A stretch of 64,000 bases of DNA. Origin: Deltaproteobacteria bacterium. GTDB taxonomy: Bacteria > Lernaellota > Lernaellaia > JACKCT01. Below are positions 7,909 to 15,701 of this stretch, piece after piece. The translations under genes were made by a program, and so were the position numbers. The first letter of the stretch is position 1; each line of letters opens with the position of its first letter. The notes beneath the pieces were generated by a model, which saw nothing but the letters and a program-made list of their open reading frames with translations, searched no databases and was not told the DNA's origin. The stretch is taken from contig JACKCT010000002.1 in NCBI GenBank assembly GCA_020633895.1, forward strand, positions 372,001 through 436,000, given 5' to 3'.

Positions 7909-9045
7909 TTATGCCCCCACCGCCTCGACCAACGTCCCCACCATGCGTGCGAACGTGAAATGCTCCGTCGCCAGACGGCGGCCCGCGTCGCCCATGCGGG
8001 AGGCGAGGGCGGGGTCGTCGAGCAGGCGCGCGACCTTGGCGGCGATGTCCGTCGGGTCGGTCGGGTCGGCGAGCAGGCCGTTTTCGCCTTCGCGGACCGC
8101 CTCGGGAATACCGCCCGAATTGCCGCCCACAACCGGCACCCGGTGGTAGCCCGCCTCCAGGAACACCAGGCCGAAGCCCTCCACGTCCTCGCCGATTTGC
8201 CGGCTCGGCATAACGAACACGCTCGCCGCCGCGTACAGCGCCGCCAGCTCCCGGGCGCTCGCCCGTCCCGCAAAGACGACCATGTCCGAGACGCGCAACT
8301 CGTCGGCCAAGCTCTCCAATCGCGCCCGGTCCGGCCCGTCGCCGACGATCACGTACACCAGGTCATCGTACGTCGTTCGTAGAATCGGCAGGGCACGCAG
8401 CGCCATGTCGTGACCCTTGCGCGTCACCAGACGTCCGACGGAGAGCAGCACGCGCTTGCCGGTCAGCGGGACGCCGTGAAACGGCTCGGGCAGGGGCGGC
8501 GCGTCGGCGCGCTCGAAGATGCATCCCATGGGGATTTTCACGGGCTTCGCGCCGGGGGCGAAGCGTCGGACATAGTCGGTGAAGATATCGGCGATCGTCG
8601 AGACGACTTGCGCGTCGGTCAGCAGCCGTCGCCAGACGGCGCGGGCGGGGGATTTGTCCAGGCGCAGCAGGTCGTTGCCGTAGGTGAGCACCACGTACGG
8701 CCGCCCGGTCGCGCGGCTCCACAGCCAGGCCGTCGGCCCGGCGAAGGCGATGTACCCGCACAGGACGCGGTCGAATTTCTCCCGTCGGGACAGGCGGATC
8801 ACGGTCGCCAGCACCGCCAATTGACGAAGCAGCAGTGCGATCGGACGCGGCCAGGCGTCGAAACGGCGGATGCGATGGATGGGGCGGGGGTAGGCGGCGT
8901 CGTGCGTCGCGGCGCCGGACTCTTCACCGGCAATGACGGTCAGATGCCCCGGCCAGCGTCGCGCCAGTTGATCGAGCACCGTCTGCACGCCGCCCACGTC
9001 CGGCGGAAAATCCCGGGCGATCAGCAGCGTATGGGCGCCGCTCAC
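7909..9045 (-). CDS. Glycosyltransferase family 4 (GT-B)
   Basis: 378 residues starting at a GTG that overlaps the upstream gene's stop (GTGA), so it is translationally coupled to it. The N-terminal acceptor half opens with LLIARDFPPDVGGVQTVLDQL, the usual GT4 GG-V-x loop. The C-terminal donor half has LLSVGRLVTRKGHDMALRAL, a VGDGPDR turn and the acidic pair motif EGFGLVFLEAGYHRVPVV. It transfers a sugar from a nucleotide donor, probably onto a cell-surface glycan or lipid carrier; the sugar is not predictable. It is cytosolic or membrane-peripheral. Confidence 0.85.
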   Translation of the reverse strand: MSGAHTLLIARDFPPDVGGVQTVLDQLARRWPGHLTVIAGEESGAATHDAAYPRPIHRIRRFDAWPRPIALLLRQLAVLATVIRLSRREKFDRVLCGYIAFAGPTAWLWSRATGRPYVVLTYGNDLLRLDKSPARAVWRRLLTDAQVVSTIADIFTDYVRRFAPGAKPVKIPMGCIFERADAPPLPEPFHGVPLTGKRVLLSVGRLVTRKGHDMALRALPILRTTYDDLVYVIVGDGPDRARLESLADELRVSDMVVFAGRASARELAALYAAASVFVMPSRQIGEDVEGFGLVFLEAGYHRVPVVGGNSGGIPEAVREGENGLLADPTDPTDIAAKVARLLDDPALASRMGDAGRRLATEHFTFARMVGTLVEAVGA

Positions 9046-10199
9046 CGGCTTTGGCGTTTGTGCCGCCACGTGGTCTCCAAATGCCCGAGGATCTGCCCGA
9101 TGCGCTTCTCCCAAGAATTTTCCCGGGCCAGCGCGATGCGGGCCTCGCGGGCGGTCGGGTCGTTCTTTTTCGCCCGTTGTTCCTCGATGGCGGTCACGAA
9201 GCTTTCCACGCTCTGCGCCAGGCCGATGTGTTCCTCGAAGGCCTCCAATTCCGGCAGGCGCGTGGCCACCACCGGGCGGCCCGACGCCAGGTATTCGTAG
9301 AACTTCATCGGCAGCACACCGCGGGTGTAGCGATCCAGGCGATAGGGAATCCAGCACACATCCATCGCCGCCATCACCGTCGGCAGATCCTCGATATGCC
9401 GCCGCCCGAGGAAATGCAGATTGTGCCGTTGGCGAAAGCGCTCCACGCCGAATCCCCGGTCCGGTCCGACGAATACGAAATGCCAATCAGGCCGGGCGTT
9501 GGCGATCTTGTCGATCAACTCGTCGTCCAGCTTGTAGTTGAGCGCGCCGACGAATCCCACGACCGGCCGGGGCATGGCCTCGATCGCCGGGTCCGCCTTG
9601 GCGGTCATCGTTTTGTGGAAATGCTCGAAGTCGGCCACGTTGGGGACGAAGTGCGTGTTGTTGTTGTAGGCCTTCTTGTCCTCAAACAGCGTGCGCGCCG
9701 TGGTCGTCACGCAGTCCACGTTCTTGAGCAACGCCCGCTCCATGCCCTTGGTGGCGGCCATCCACGCGCCGGGCATGGCCGAATATTCGTCCACGCAGTC
9801 GTACAGGCTGACGGAAAAAGGGTAGAGGGAGAGCATGGGCGCCGAGGTCGGCGGATAGAGCCAGAGGATCGGGTCGACGAATTCCCGCCGGGCCAATTCG
9901 CCCTGGACGATGGGCGCGAGCATGCGGTGGTTGATCTCGTTGATCCCGGCGATCTTCTGCCCGAAGGGCACCGCTCCCGGCGGCCGTAGGACCGTCACGC
10001 CGGACGGATCCTCGAGGATGCGGTGGGAATGGGAGCGCTTGCGACTGCGCAGCGACGCGAGGGGCTCGACGTAGAGCACCCGAAACTCCCCCGCCAGGCG
10101 CGAGGCGATCTGCTGCTTGTTCGTCCACAGCGGCTCGTCCCAATCGGCCGTGGAGAACATCAGCACGTCCCGGGGGATGTCGAATTGGTCGAAGTTCAT
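9042..10199 (-). CDS. Glycosyltransferase (GT-B, GT4-like)
   Basis: 385 residues. The N-terminus (DVLMFSTADWDEPLWTNKQ) and the central YDCVDEYS are features of a GT4-type subfamily found in exopolysaccharide and teichuronic-acid-like clusters. The donor domain shows VGFVGALNYKLDDELI, FVGPDR and the stretch MKFYEYLASGRPVVATRLPE, where a Glu contacts the nucleotide sugar. It is the first gene of the two-glycosyltransferase unit and overlaps the next by four bases. Both enzymes probably act on the same glycan. Confidence 0.85.
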   Translation of the reverse strand: MNFDQFDIPRDVLMFSTADWDEPLWTNKQQIASRLAGEFRVLYVEPLASLRSRKRSHSHRILEDPSGVTVLRPPGAVPFGQKIAGINEINHRMLAPIVQGELARREFVDPILWLYPPTSAPMLSLYPFSVSLYDCVDEYSAMPGAWMAATKGMERALLKNVDCVTTTARTLFEDKKAYNNNTHFVPNVADFEHFHKTMTAKADPAIEAMPRPVVGFVGALNYKLDDELIDKIANARPDWHFVFVGPDRGFGVERFRQRHNLHFLGRRHIEDLPTVMAAMDVCWIPYRLDRYTRGVLPMKFYEYLASGRPVVATRLPELEAFEEHIGLAQSVESFVTAIEEQRAKKNDPTAREARIALARENSWEKRIGQILGHLETTWRHKRQSR

Positions 10200-10239
10200 G
10201 GGTGTAGGCTGCCACGATTTTCAAATGTCTGCGAGCCTT

Positions 10240-10339
10240 CAGAGCCCCGACCTGCTTGCCCACCGTAGCCTTGGCGAAGGGGGGTCAGGGAGCGGGTTGG
10301 TACGTCGTGGCAACCCGCTTGCTTACGCGCGCGGCTCTG
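10240..10339. repeat. Family B interspersed repeat, copy 1
   Basis: Starts CAGAGCCCCGACC and ends GCGCGCGGCTCTG, so the ends are inverted repeats; the core contains a second hairpin GCGGGTTGG...CAACCCGC. Related copies are at 49976, 50544, 50656, 56402 and 59973. This copy is in the gap between the glycosyltransferase pair and the lipoprotein-processing operon. Confidence 0.8.
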
Positions 10340-10389
10340 AAAGGTCGAGAGTGCGTCTCAAAAAGGTCGAGAGCGCGGCGGCGAATCCT

Positions 10390-11073
10390 CTACCGCTTCA
10401 CCAATTCCGACCAGTCGAAATCGATGTACCATACCTCCCCCACATGCACCCAATACTGCTTGACCAGCTTGGTGTCGACACGGGCGGAGGGCAGGATCGT
10501 GCGGTTGATGTAACGGACCAGGACGGTGCCGTAATAGACCTCTTCGGCCTTGGGCTTGCGGCCCTTGGGGCGGTCGACACCGGCTTCCTTGAGGGATTCG
10601 TCGCTCTGAGGCGTCTGATCCTTCTCGATGGCGTCGACGGCCTCTTCCTTGCCGATGACCTCCCGAGGCGTTTCCCCGCCCGGCGGATTGGTCTCGACGG
10701 GCAGACGCATCTGCATCGGGTCGTCTTCGGCCTCTTCCTCGGGTAGCTCCGTGTCCGGCAGTTCCAGATCCCGCACCGGCGGCGTCTTCTGGGCCTGGCA
10801 GATGACGATGGAGAAGTTCTCGATGCTCAGGTTGCCCACGTGGGACTCGCCCTCGACAAGAAAGTCGATGCGCTTGCTGGGCACCACCATCAGGCTGGCG
10901 GCCCGGTAGTTCTGCCAGACGATGAGGCGGTTGAAGTCGTTGGCCGCCTCGCACAGGGACGAGGAAATCTCCTGCACCTTGCGGGTCTCGCGCTTGTCCT
11001 TGCACGAGCTACCCATCAGCGACAGGGCGGCGACCAGCACTAAGGCCAGGAGGGCGGGGCGGCGAAGGGCCAT
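10390..11073 (-). CDS. Exported hypothetical protein, probable lipoprotein (227 aa)
   Basis: No family recognised. The N-terminus has a basic start, a hydrophobic stretch LALVLVAALSL and a Cys in MGSSCKDK; the lipobox is imperfect (Gly at -3). The middle (~residues 105-165) is Pro/Glu-rich and probably disordered. The C-terminus has a VEVYYGTV-like beta region ending with WYIDFDWSELVKR, similar in layout to the end of the preceding gene's product (RWYLRPQAF). It is the last gene of the lspA-lspA-lgt unit, 24 bases after its neighbour. ATG 11073 has GGAG upstream. Confidence 0.65.
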   Translation of the reverse strand: MALRRPALLALVLVAALSLMGSSCKDKRETRKVQEISSSLCEAANDFNRLIVWQNYRAASLMVVPSKRIDFLVEGESHVGNLSIENFSIVICQAQKTPPVRDLELPDTELPEEEAEDDPMQMRLPVETNPPGGETPREVIGKEEAVDAIEKDQTPQSDESLKEAGVDRPKGRKPKAEEVYYGTVLVRYINRTILPSARVDTKLVKQYWVHVGEVWYIDFDWSELVKR

Positions 11074-11097
11074 ATCAACTCCGGTCACGAGGAGGAC

Positions 11098-11592
11098 TTA
11101 AAACGCCTGGGGACGCAGGTACCAACGGCCGCCGGATTTTTCCCAACGCTGAATCTCGTGGATCTTGGCGCGCCAGATGAAATAGATCGTCCCCCAGACT
11201 TCCATGTCCACCTGCGCCACCACGTTGTTGGGCTCCAGCTTGATCTGATTGACGCGGTATTTTAGGACGATTTCCCGCGCAAAGGAATTTCGGCGCATCA
11301 GGGCGGTCTGAATGGCGATGAATTCGGTGAGATCTTTCTCGTTTTCGAAGTAGTCGGCGATCTTGTCCTTGGTGGAATAGGCCGCCAGCTTCTGGTCCTT
11401 CAGGTCGGTCCACAGGCCGTCCACGCGGGCGCGGATCTGTTCGACTTCCAACTCGGCGGCGGGGCCTTCCAGGCTTTTGATCTCGTCGTATCCCTCCAGG
11501 CGCAGATTCTCGACCTTGAGCGCGCACGTCGAAAAGACGAGGGCGAAGACCAGGGCCGCGAGCGGGGCGACGAAAAGCGGGCGATATTTCAC
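11098..11592 (-). CDS. Exported hypothetical protein, possible lipoprotein (164 aa)
   Basis: The GTG start overlaps the lgt stop (GTGA), so translation is coupled to lgt. A signal-peptide-like N-terminus (PLAALVFALVFSTCALK) could be lipid-modified at the Cys, though Phe at -3 is unusual. A helical segment follows (~residues 35-95), then a beta-rich end with VNQIKLEPNNVVAQVDMEV and WRAKIHEIQRWEKSGGRWYL, reminiscent of small NTF2-like folds. No function is assigned. Its end resembles that of the next gene's product, so the two may be distant paralogues. Confidence 0.65.
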   Translation of the reverse strand: MKYRPLFVAPLAALVFALVFSTCALKVENLRLEGYDEIKSLEGPAAELEVEQIRARVDGLWTDLKDQKLAAYSTKDKIADYFENEKDLTEFIAIQTALMRRNSFAREIVLKYRVNQIKLEPNNVVAQVDMEVWGTIYFIWRAKIHEIQRWEKSGGRWYLRPQAF

Positions 11593-12566
11593 GAGCGGTT
11601 CTTTCCCTTGCGCTTCTTCCCGCCGCCGGACTTGCCGGCCGATACGGCGGCGGCCTTCGCGGGAGCGGGAGTGGACGCCGGGATCTTATCGACCGGCTTG
11701 CGCTTGGGCAACCAAATGAAAATCACGGCCGCCAAGGCGAAGAGGATGAGGCTGACGACCTGGCTTTCGGAAAGCTGAAAGGCGTATTGCCCCGGCGTGG
11801 TCTCCACGACCGCTTCGGTGACGAGCAGGAACTTCCACAAGCCCGTGGCCGTGTCGGCGGTGCGCCCGGCGTCGGCGGAGAAATGAAAGAGCGTCAGGAA
11901 GCCGCGCGGGTCGGCGCGGAAAAACTCCAGGGTGCTGCGCATGACGCCGTAGAGGACCAGAAACAGGGCCATGACCTGGCCGTGGAATTTCTTGCGGGGC
12001 AGCACGCCGAAGTAGAGGATCGCGAAGATCGCGAAGGACGAGAAGGACTCGGCGAGCTGCGTGGGGTAGAGGGGGATCCCGGCGATGCCGATGGTTTCCT
12101 TGGGGAACGTCACCCCCAACGGGAACGAGGCCGGGCACGCCTTGCCGTGGCAGCAGCCGGACAAAAAACACCCGATGCGCGCGAATCCCAGCCCCAGGGC
12201 CACGGTCGGCGCCACGATGTCCGAATATTGCGCCAGGTCCAAATGCTTGCGACGCAGATAAAGCAGCCCGGCGGCCGACCCGGCGATGAACCCGCCGTAG
12301 AAGACCAATCCGCCTTCCCGCACGTTGAAGATCTGCCACGGGTGGGCCTTGTAGTGATCCCAGAAGACGAAGCAGTGGAACAGGCGGGCGCCGACCATGG
12401 CGGCCACGACGACCCACACGGCCATATTGCTGATGTCGTCCGGATCGCCGCCTTCGACCTTGACTCGGTGGGAGGCGGTGTAGATGGCGGCCAGAAAGGC
12501 CAGGGCCAGCATGAATCCGTAGGAATGCACCGGCACGCCGAAGACGGTGAAGAGAATCGGATGCAT
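11589..12566 (-). CDS. lgt: Prolipoprotein diacylglyceryl transferase
   Basis: 325 residues; transfers diacylglycerol from phosphatidylglycerol to the lipobox Cys of prolipoproteins at the inner membrane. The family signature region reads GLGFARIGCFLSGCCHG, preceded by GGLVFYGGFIAG, and the LYPTQLAES segment follows; seven membrane segments are visible. The C-terminus is extended by a Lys/Gly-rich tail. Its ATG shares a base with the stop of the upstream lspA (TGATG). Being in one unit with two lspA copies makes this a dedicated lipoprotein-processing operon. Confidence 0.95.
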   Translation of the reverse strand: MHPILFTVFGVPVHSYGFMLALAFLAAIYTASHRVKVEGGDPDDISNMAVWVVVAAMVGARLFHCFVFWDHYKAHPWQIFNVREGGLVFYGGFIAGSAAGLLYLRRKHLDLAQYSDIVAPTVALGLGFARIGCFLSGCCHGKACPASFPLGVTFPKETIGIAGIPLYPTQLAESFSSFAIFAILYFGVLPRKKFHGQVMALFLVLYGVMRSTLEFFRADPRGFLTLFHFSADAGRTADTATGLWKFLLVTEAVVETTPGQYAFQLSESQVVSLILFALAAVIFIWLPKRKPVDKIPASTPAPAKAAAVSAGKSGGGKKRKGKNRS

Positions 12567-13090
12567 CAGGCGGCGTCCTTCGCGTCGGCCGACTTGCCCG
12601 GTTCGGCGGCGGAGCCTTCGCGGAAATTGTCGTAGAGAAAGACCAGCACGCCGATCACGATGGCCGCGTCGGCGACATTGAACGCCGGCCACGACAGACC
12701 GCGAAAATAGACCAGGAGAAAGTCGATCACCGCGCCCAGGCGCACCCGGTCGATCAGGTTGCCCACCGCCCCGCCCAGCACGGCGGCCAGGGCGATAATC
12801 TGACGGCGCTGCGTGAGCTTGAGTTGGGCAATGAAGTAGATCAGCGCCGCCATCGCCACGCCGGCCACGACGAGGAAAAAGATCGTCGGGTGTTTGTCGA
12901 ACAGGGAAAAAGCCGCGCCCCGGTTGTAGCGCATGGTCAGGTCGAACAGGCCGGGGATGACCTTGACGCCGGTGTTTTCCGGGATGGCGTTGACGGCGAC
13001 GAGCTTGGTGATCTGGTCGGCGACCAGGCACGGCACGGCCACCAGCGCGACCAGTTTCGTCTTGGGGCCGATCACCGAGCCGGGACCCAT
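12566..13090 (-). CDS. lspA: Lipoprotein signal peptidase (LspA), copy next to lgt
   Basis: 174 residues. The catalytic Asp pair is Asp114 in GNLIDR and Asp141 in FNVADAA; ADQITK and YNRGAAFS are the other conserved blocks. The membrane-embedded aspartyl peptidase cleaves the signal peptide of diacylglyceryl-modified prolipoproteins. ATG 13090 overlaps the upstream lspA by 19 bases; a GTG at 13075 would give a GTGA junction like others in this region and is equally possible. It is clearly diverged from the neighbouring copy. Confidence 0.92.
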   Translation of the reverse strand: MGPGSVIGPKTKLVALVAVPCLVADQITKLVAVNAIPENTGVKVIPGLFDLTMRYNRGAAFSLFDKHPTIFFLVVAGVAMAALIYFIAQLKLTQRRQIIALAAVLGGAVGNLIDRVRLGAVIDFLLVYFRGLSWPAFNVADAAIVIGVLVFLYDNFREGSAAEPGKSADAKDAA

Positions 13091-13665
13091 CGCTGCGGGG
13101 CGGGAGCCTTGGCCGGGGCGCCTTCGATCGGGTCGTCGCTTTGCGTCGCGGCGGTTTCGGCGTCCGGCTCGGCCGGTTGATCCAGCCCGAAGGGGTCGCG
13201 GCGGATCATCTCCCACATGAAGATCAGCACGCCCACCACGATCGCCATGTCGGCCACGTTGAACGTCGGCCAGACCGTGCCGTAGAAGCGCACGTCCAGA
13301 AAATCCACGACGGCGCCGGACAGCAGGCGGTCGCTGATGTTGCCCAGGGCGCCGCCCAAAATCATCGCCAGCGCGGTGGCCAGACGCCGGTGGCGGGGGT
13401 TGACCTTGATGACGAAGTACAAAATGAACGCGATCGCGATGACCGAGATGACCAGGAAGAAATACAGGGGCTTGCCTCGGAACATGCCGAACGCGGCGCC
13501 CGGATTGTGCTTGAGGGTGATGGAGAAGAATTTGGGCACCACGGCCATCGACTCTTCGAGCCGGAAGGTGGCCGTCACCCAGAATTTCGTGATCTGATCC
13601 GCGGCCAGCGTCAGCAGCATCGCGTAGGTGATCAGAAAATATTTATTGCGCAGCGAAGAATTCAT
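13072..13665 (-). CDS. lspA: Lipoprotein signal peptidase (LspA), second copy with C-terminal extension
   Basis: 197 residues, first gene of the lspA-lspA-lgt unit. The catalytic Asp residues are Asp112 (GNISDR) and Asp139 (FNVADMA); ADQITK and HNPGAAFG are intact. The four membrane helices are followed by a ~40-residue cytoplasmic tail rich in Pro, Ala, Asp and Glu that is absent from most LspA. Both copies look active, so the duplication may serve different lipoprotein pools or dosage. Confidence 0.92.
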   Translation of the reverse strand: MNSSLRNKYFLITYAMLLTLAADQITKFWVTATFRLEESMAVVPKFFSITLKHNPGAAFGMFRGKPLYFFLVISVIAIAFILYFVIKVNPRHRRLATALAMILGGALGNISDRLLSGAVVDFLDVRFYGTVWPTFNVADMAIVVGVLIFMWEMIRRDPFGLDQPAEPDAETAATQSDDPIEGAPAKAPAPQRWVPAR

Positions 13666-13837
13666 CGTCCGTGATCCCGACGGCTGTTGATGGCCGTTCC
13701 GACAACGCCAACGAGCGTCCGGATCCCGCCGGACGCCCTAAGTCGGGATGTGGTAACGAAAACCGGCCCGCCGGTCAAGGTGGGGTGGGACCCACGGCTC
13801 GGCGAGAACAAGAGAAACAAGGGATGGCTTGGGGTGT

Positions 13838-14950
13838 TTACCCGTTCGGGTCGTGCCAGGCGCAGCGGAAGCCCACATGGTCGGAGATGCCCGAGGCCTC
13901 GACGGCGTTGCGGTGGGACAGGCGCAGCCACGTCTCGTTGAAGTCGTACTTCCAGGCGCCGCCCTTGACGATGGCCAGGGCGCCTTCCCGAGGGCCTTGG
14001 GGATCGGCGGACGGGGCGTCGGCGTAGTAGTCGGAATCGTAGTTGTCCGCGACCCATTCCCAGACGTTGCCGGACAGATTCAGCGCGCCGTAGGGCGAGG
14101 CGAAGTCGGCATAGGCGTCCACCGGCGCTGTAATGTTGTAGCCGTCCGGCGGAACACACGGATTGGGCATCCCATTGCTCACGCAGTCCGCCCAGTTGGC
14201 GGCGTCTTCCTGCCAGACGTTGCCCCAGGGCCAAATGCGCCCGTCCTCGCCCCGTCCGGCCTTTTCCCACTCCGCCTCGGTGGGCAGGCGTCGGCCCAGC
14301 CATCGGCAGTACGTCCGCGCCATTTCGCGGTTGACGCCGATCGCCGGCTGTTCGTCGCTGACCAGATAGCCCTTTTCCTCGCCGATCGCCGAGGCCTGGC
14401 ACTCGCCCGCCGCGACGCATTCGTCGTACGCCTCGAAGGACACTTCGGTCTTGTCGATCCAAAATTCGGAGAGTTCGACCTGATGGAAGGGCTGCTCGTT
14501 CTCGTAGCCGGGCAGGCCGCACAGCGGATCGGCCTCGTTGTCCGGATTGCATCCCATCCAAAACGGCCCCGCCGGCACCTGCACCATATTCTCACCCGGC
14601 TCATCAGCCAGGTAACTGTCGTCGTCATCATCGCCGGAGTCGTCGTCGGTCGCGTCATCGTCGTCGTCGGTGGCGGAGGAATCGTCGTCATCCCCGGCGC
14701 ATCCGCCGCATCCGCCCGAGCTGTCGTCGTCGCCGGCCGCGTCGTCGATGTGGGCGGTCGCGTCGTCATCGTCGTCGGCCCCGTCGTCGTCGACCGTCGT
14801 CGTCTCGTCGCCGTCAAAGTCGTCCCCCGCCTCCGACCGGCACGCCGGAAAGGCCAGAAACGCCGCCAGTCCGAACAGCAGCACCATCACCGACGTCGCG
14901 GCGGGCGGCATCGAAACGCGCTGAAGGATGGGGGAATAACCGGATATCAT
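13838..14950 (-). CDS. Asp-linker lipoprotein with formylglycine-generating-enzyme (SUMF1/FGE) domain
   Basis: About 370 residues. A hydrophobic leader ends in AFLAFPACRSE, a probable lipobox. A ~75-residue linker made almost only of Asp, Ser, Thr, Ala and Gly follows, with a small Cys cluster (GGCGGCAG). The rest is an FGE-sulfatase domain: VQVPAGPFWMGC at its start, DKTEVSFEAYDECV, RRLPTEAEWEKAGRG, LNLSGNVWEWVADNY, and VKGGAWKYD plus HVGFRCAW at the end. These domains either oxidise sulfatase Cys or are binding/effector modules; active-site Cys were not verified. It was probably exported and surface-anchored. An alternative start is ATG 14911. Confidence 0.85.
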   Translation of the reverse strand: MISGYSPILQRVSMPPAATSVMVLLFGLAAFLAFPACRSEAGDDFDGDETTTVDDDGADDDDDATAHIDDAAGDDDSSGGCGGCAGDDDDSSATDDDDDATDDDSGDDDDDSYLADEPGENMVQVPAGPFWMGCNPDNEADPLCGLPGYENEQPFHQVELSEFWIDKTEVSFEAYDECVAAGECQASAIGEEKGYLVSDEQPAIGVNREMARTYCRWLGRRLPTEAEWEKAGRGEDGRIWPWGNVWQEDAANWADCVSNGMPNPCVPPDGYNITAPVDAYADFASPYGALNLSGNVWEWVADNYDSDYYADAPSADPQGPREGALAIVKGGAWKYDFNETWLRLSHRNAVEASGISDHVGFRCAWHDPNG

Positions 14951-15052
14951 CGACTTTGCCAATCGGGTCGGAAGGCGAACATCTTGAATACGCTTGTGCA
15001 AACAAAATGGGGTAAGATGCTTTCTCCGACAAGGGGAGCGAGGAGAAAAAGC

Positions 15053-15568
15053 ATGATTGACTATGCGCTGCGGGATTTTCGCATCGAAGGGATCCCGCCG
15101 ATCGGCGCCGCCGCGAAGGACGGCCGGCTGATCGCCGTTTGGTTTCAAAAACGCAAACACGAGGACGTCGACGCCGCCGTGAGCCGGAGGTTTCCCGACG
15201 AAACCGTGCGCGAGAGGCAGTCGGCCGTGATTCGAGAGACATTCAAGCAACTGCGCGAATATTTCGCCGGGACGCGCCGGGTGTTCGACCTGCCCATCGA
15301 CGCGGGCGGGACGGATTTTCAGGCCGGAGTGTGGCGCGAGTTACAACGCATTCCCTACGGCCGCACGGTCAGCTACGGCGATATCGCCAAGAGCCTCAAG
15401 CGTCCCGGCGCGGCGATTGCGGTCGGTCAAGCCAACGGCCGGAATCCGGTGGCGATCATCGTTCCCTGTCACCGGGTCATCGGCGCGAACGGCGCGCTGG
15501 TCGGCTACGCCTCGGGCACGGACATCAAGCAGCGGTTGTTGCTGATGGAAGGGGCGGTGTTGTTGTAG
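15053..15568 (+). CDS. ogt: Methylated-DNA--protein-cysteine S-methyltransferase
   Basis: 171 residues with a strong AGGAG before the ATG. The acceptor motif IVPCHRVIG contains the methyl-accepting Cys139; the helix-turn-helix segment includes PYGRTVSYGDIAKSLKRPGA and the Asn/Gly-containing QANGRNPVA loop. It repairs O6-alkylguanine and O4-alkylthymine by irreversible transfer to the Cys. The N-terminal half is the usual short RNase-H-like domain, so the length fits Ogt/MGMT rather than Ada. It converges on gltX. Confidence 0.93.
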   Translation: MIDYALRDFRIEGIPPIGAAAKDGRLIAVWFQKRKHEDVDAAVSRRFPDETVRERQSAVIRETFKQLREYFAGTRRVFDLPIDAGGTDFQAGVWRELQRIPYGRTVSYGDIAKSLKRPGAAIAVGQANGRNPVAIIVPCHRVIGANGALVGYASGTDIKQRLLLMEGAVLL

Positions 15569-15584
15569 GGAGCGTTGGTGATCG

Positions 15585-15693
15585 TGGGTGCCACACTCTT
15601 AGGTCGCCACGGGCGACCAAGGGTGTGGCATGCGGCCGTTCAAAGTTCGCACACCTTCTCTCCGACGGGCGTCGTCGCGAAAGTGTGGCACCC
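15585..15693. repeat. Family C palindromic repeat, copy 1
   Basis: Starts GGGTGCCACACTC and ends AAGTGTGGCACCC, perfect-ended inverted repeat, with inner copies of GTGTGGCA and GCACACCTTCTC. The right half matches 60071-60113. It fills the gap between the converging ogt and gltX genes, where it could fold as a bidirectional terminator. Confidence 0.8.
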
Positions 15694-15701
15694 GACGAGG
15701 T

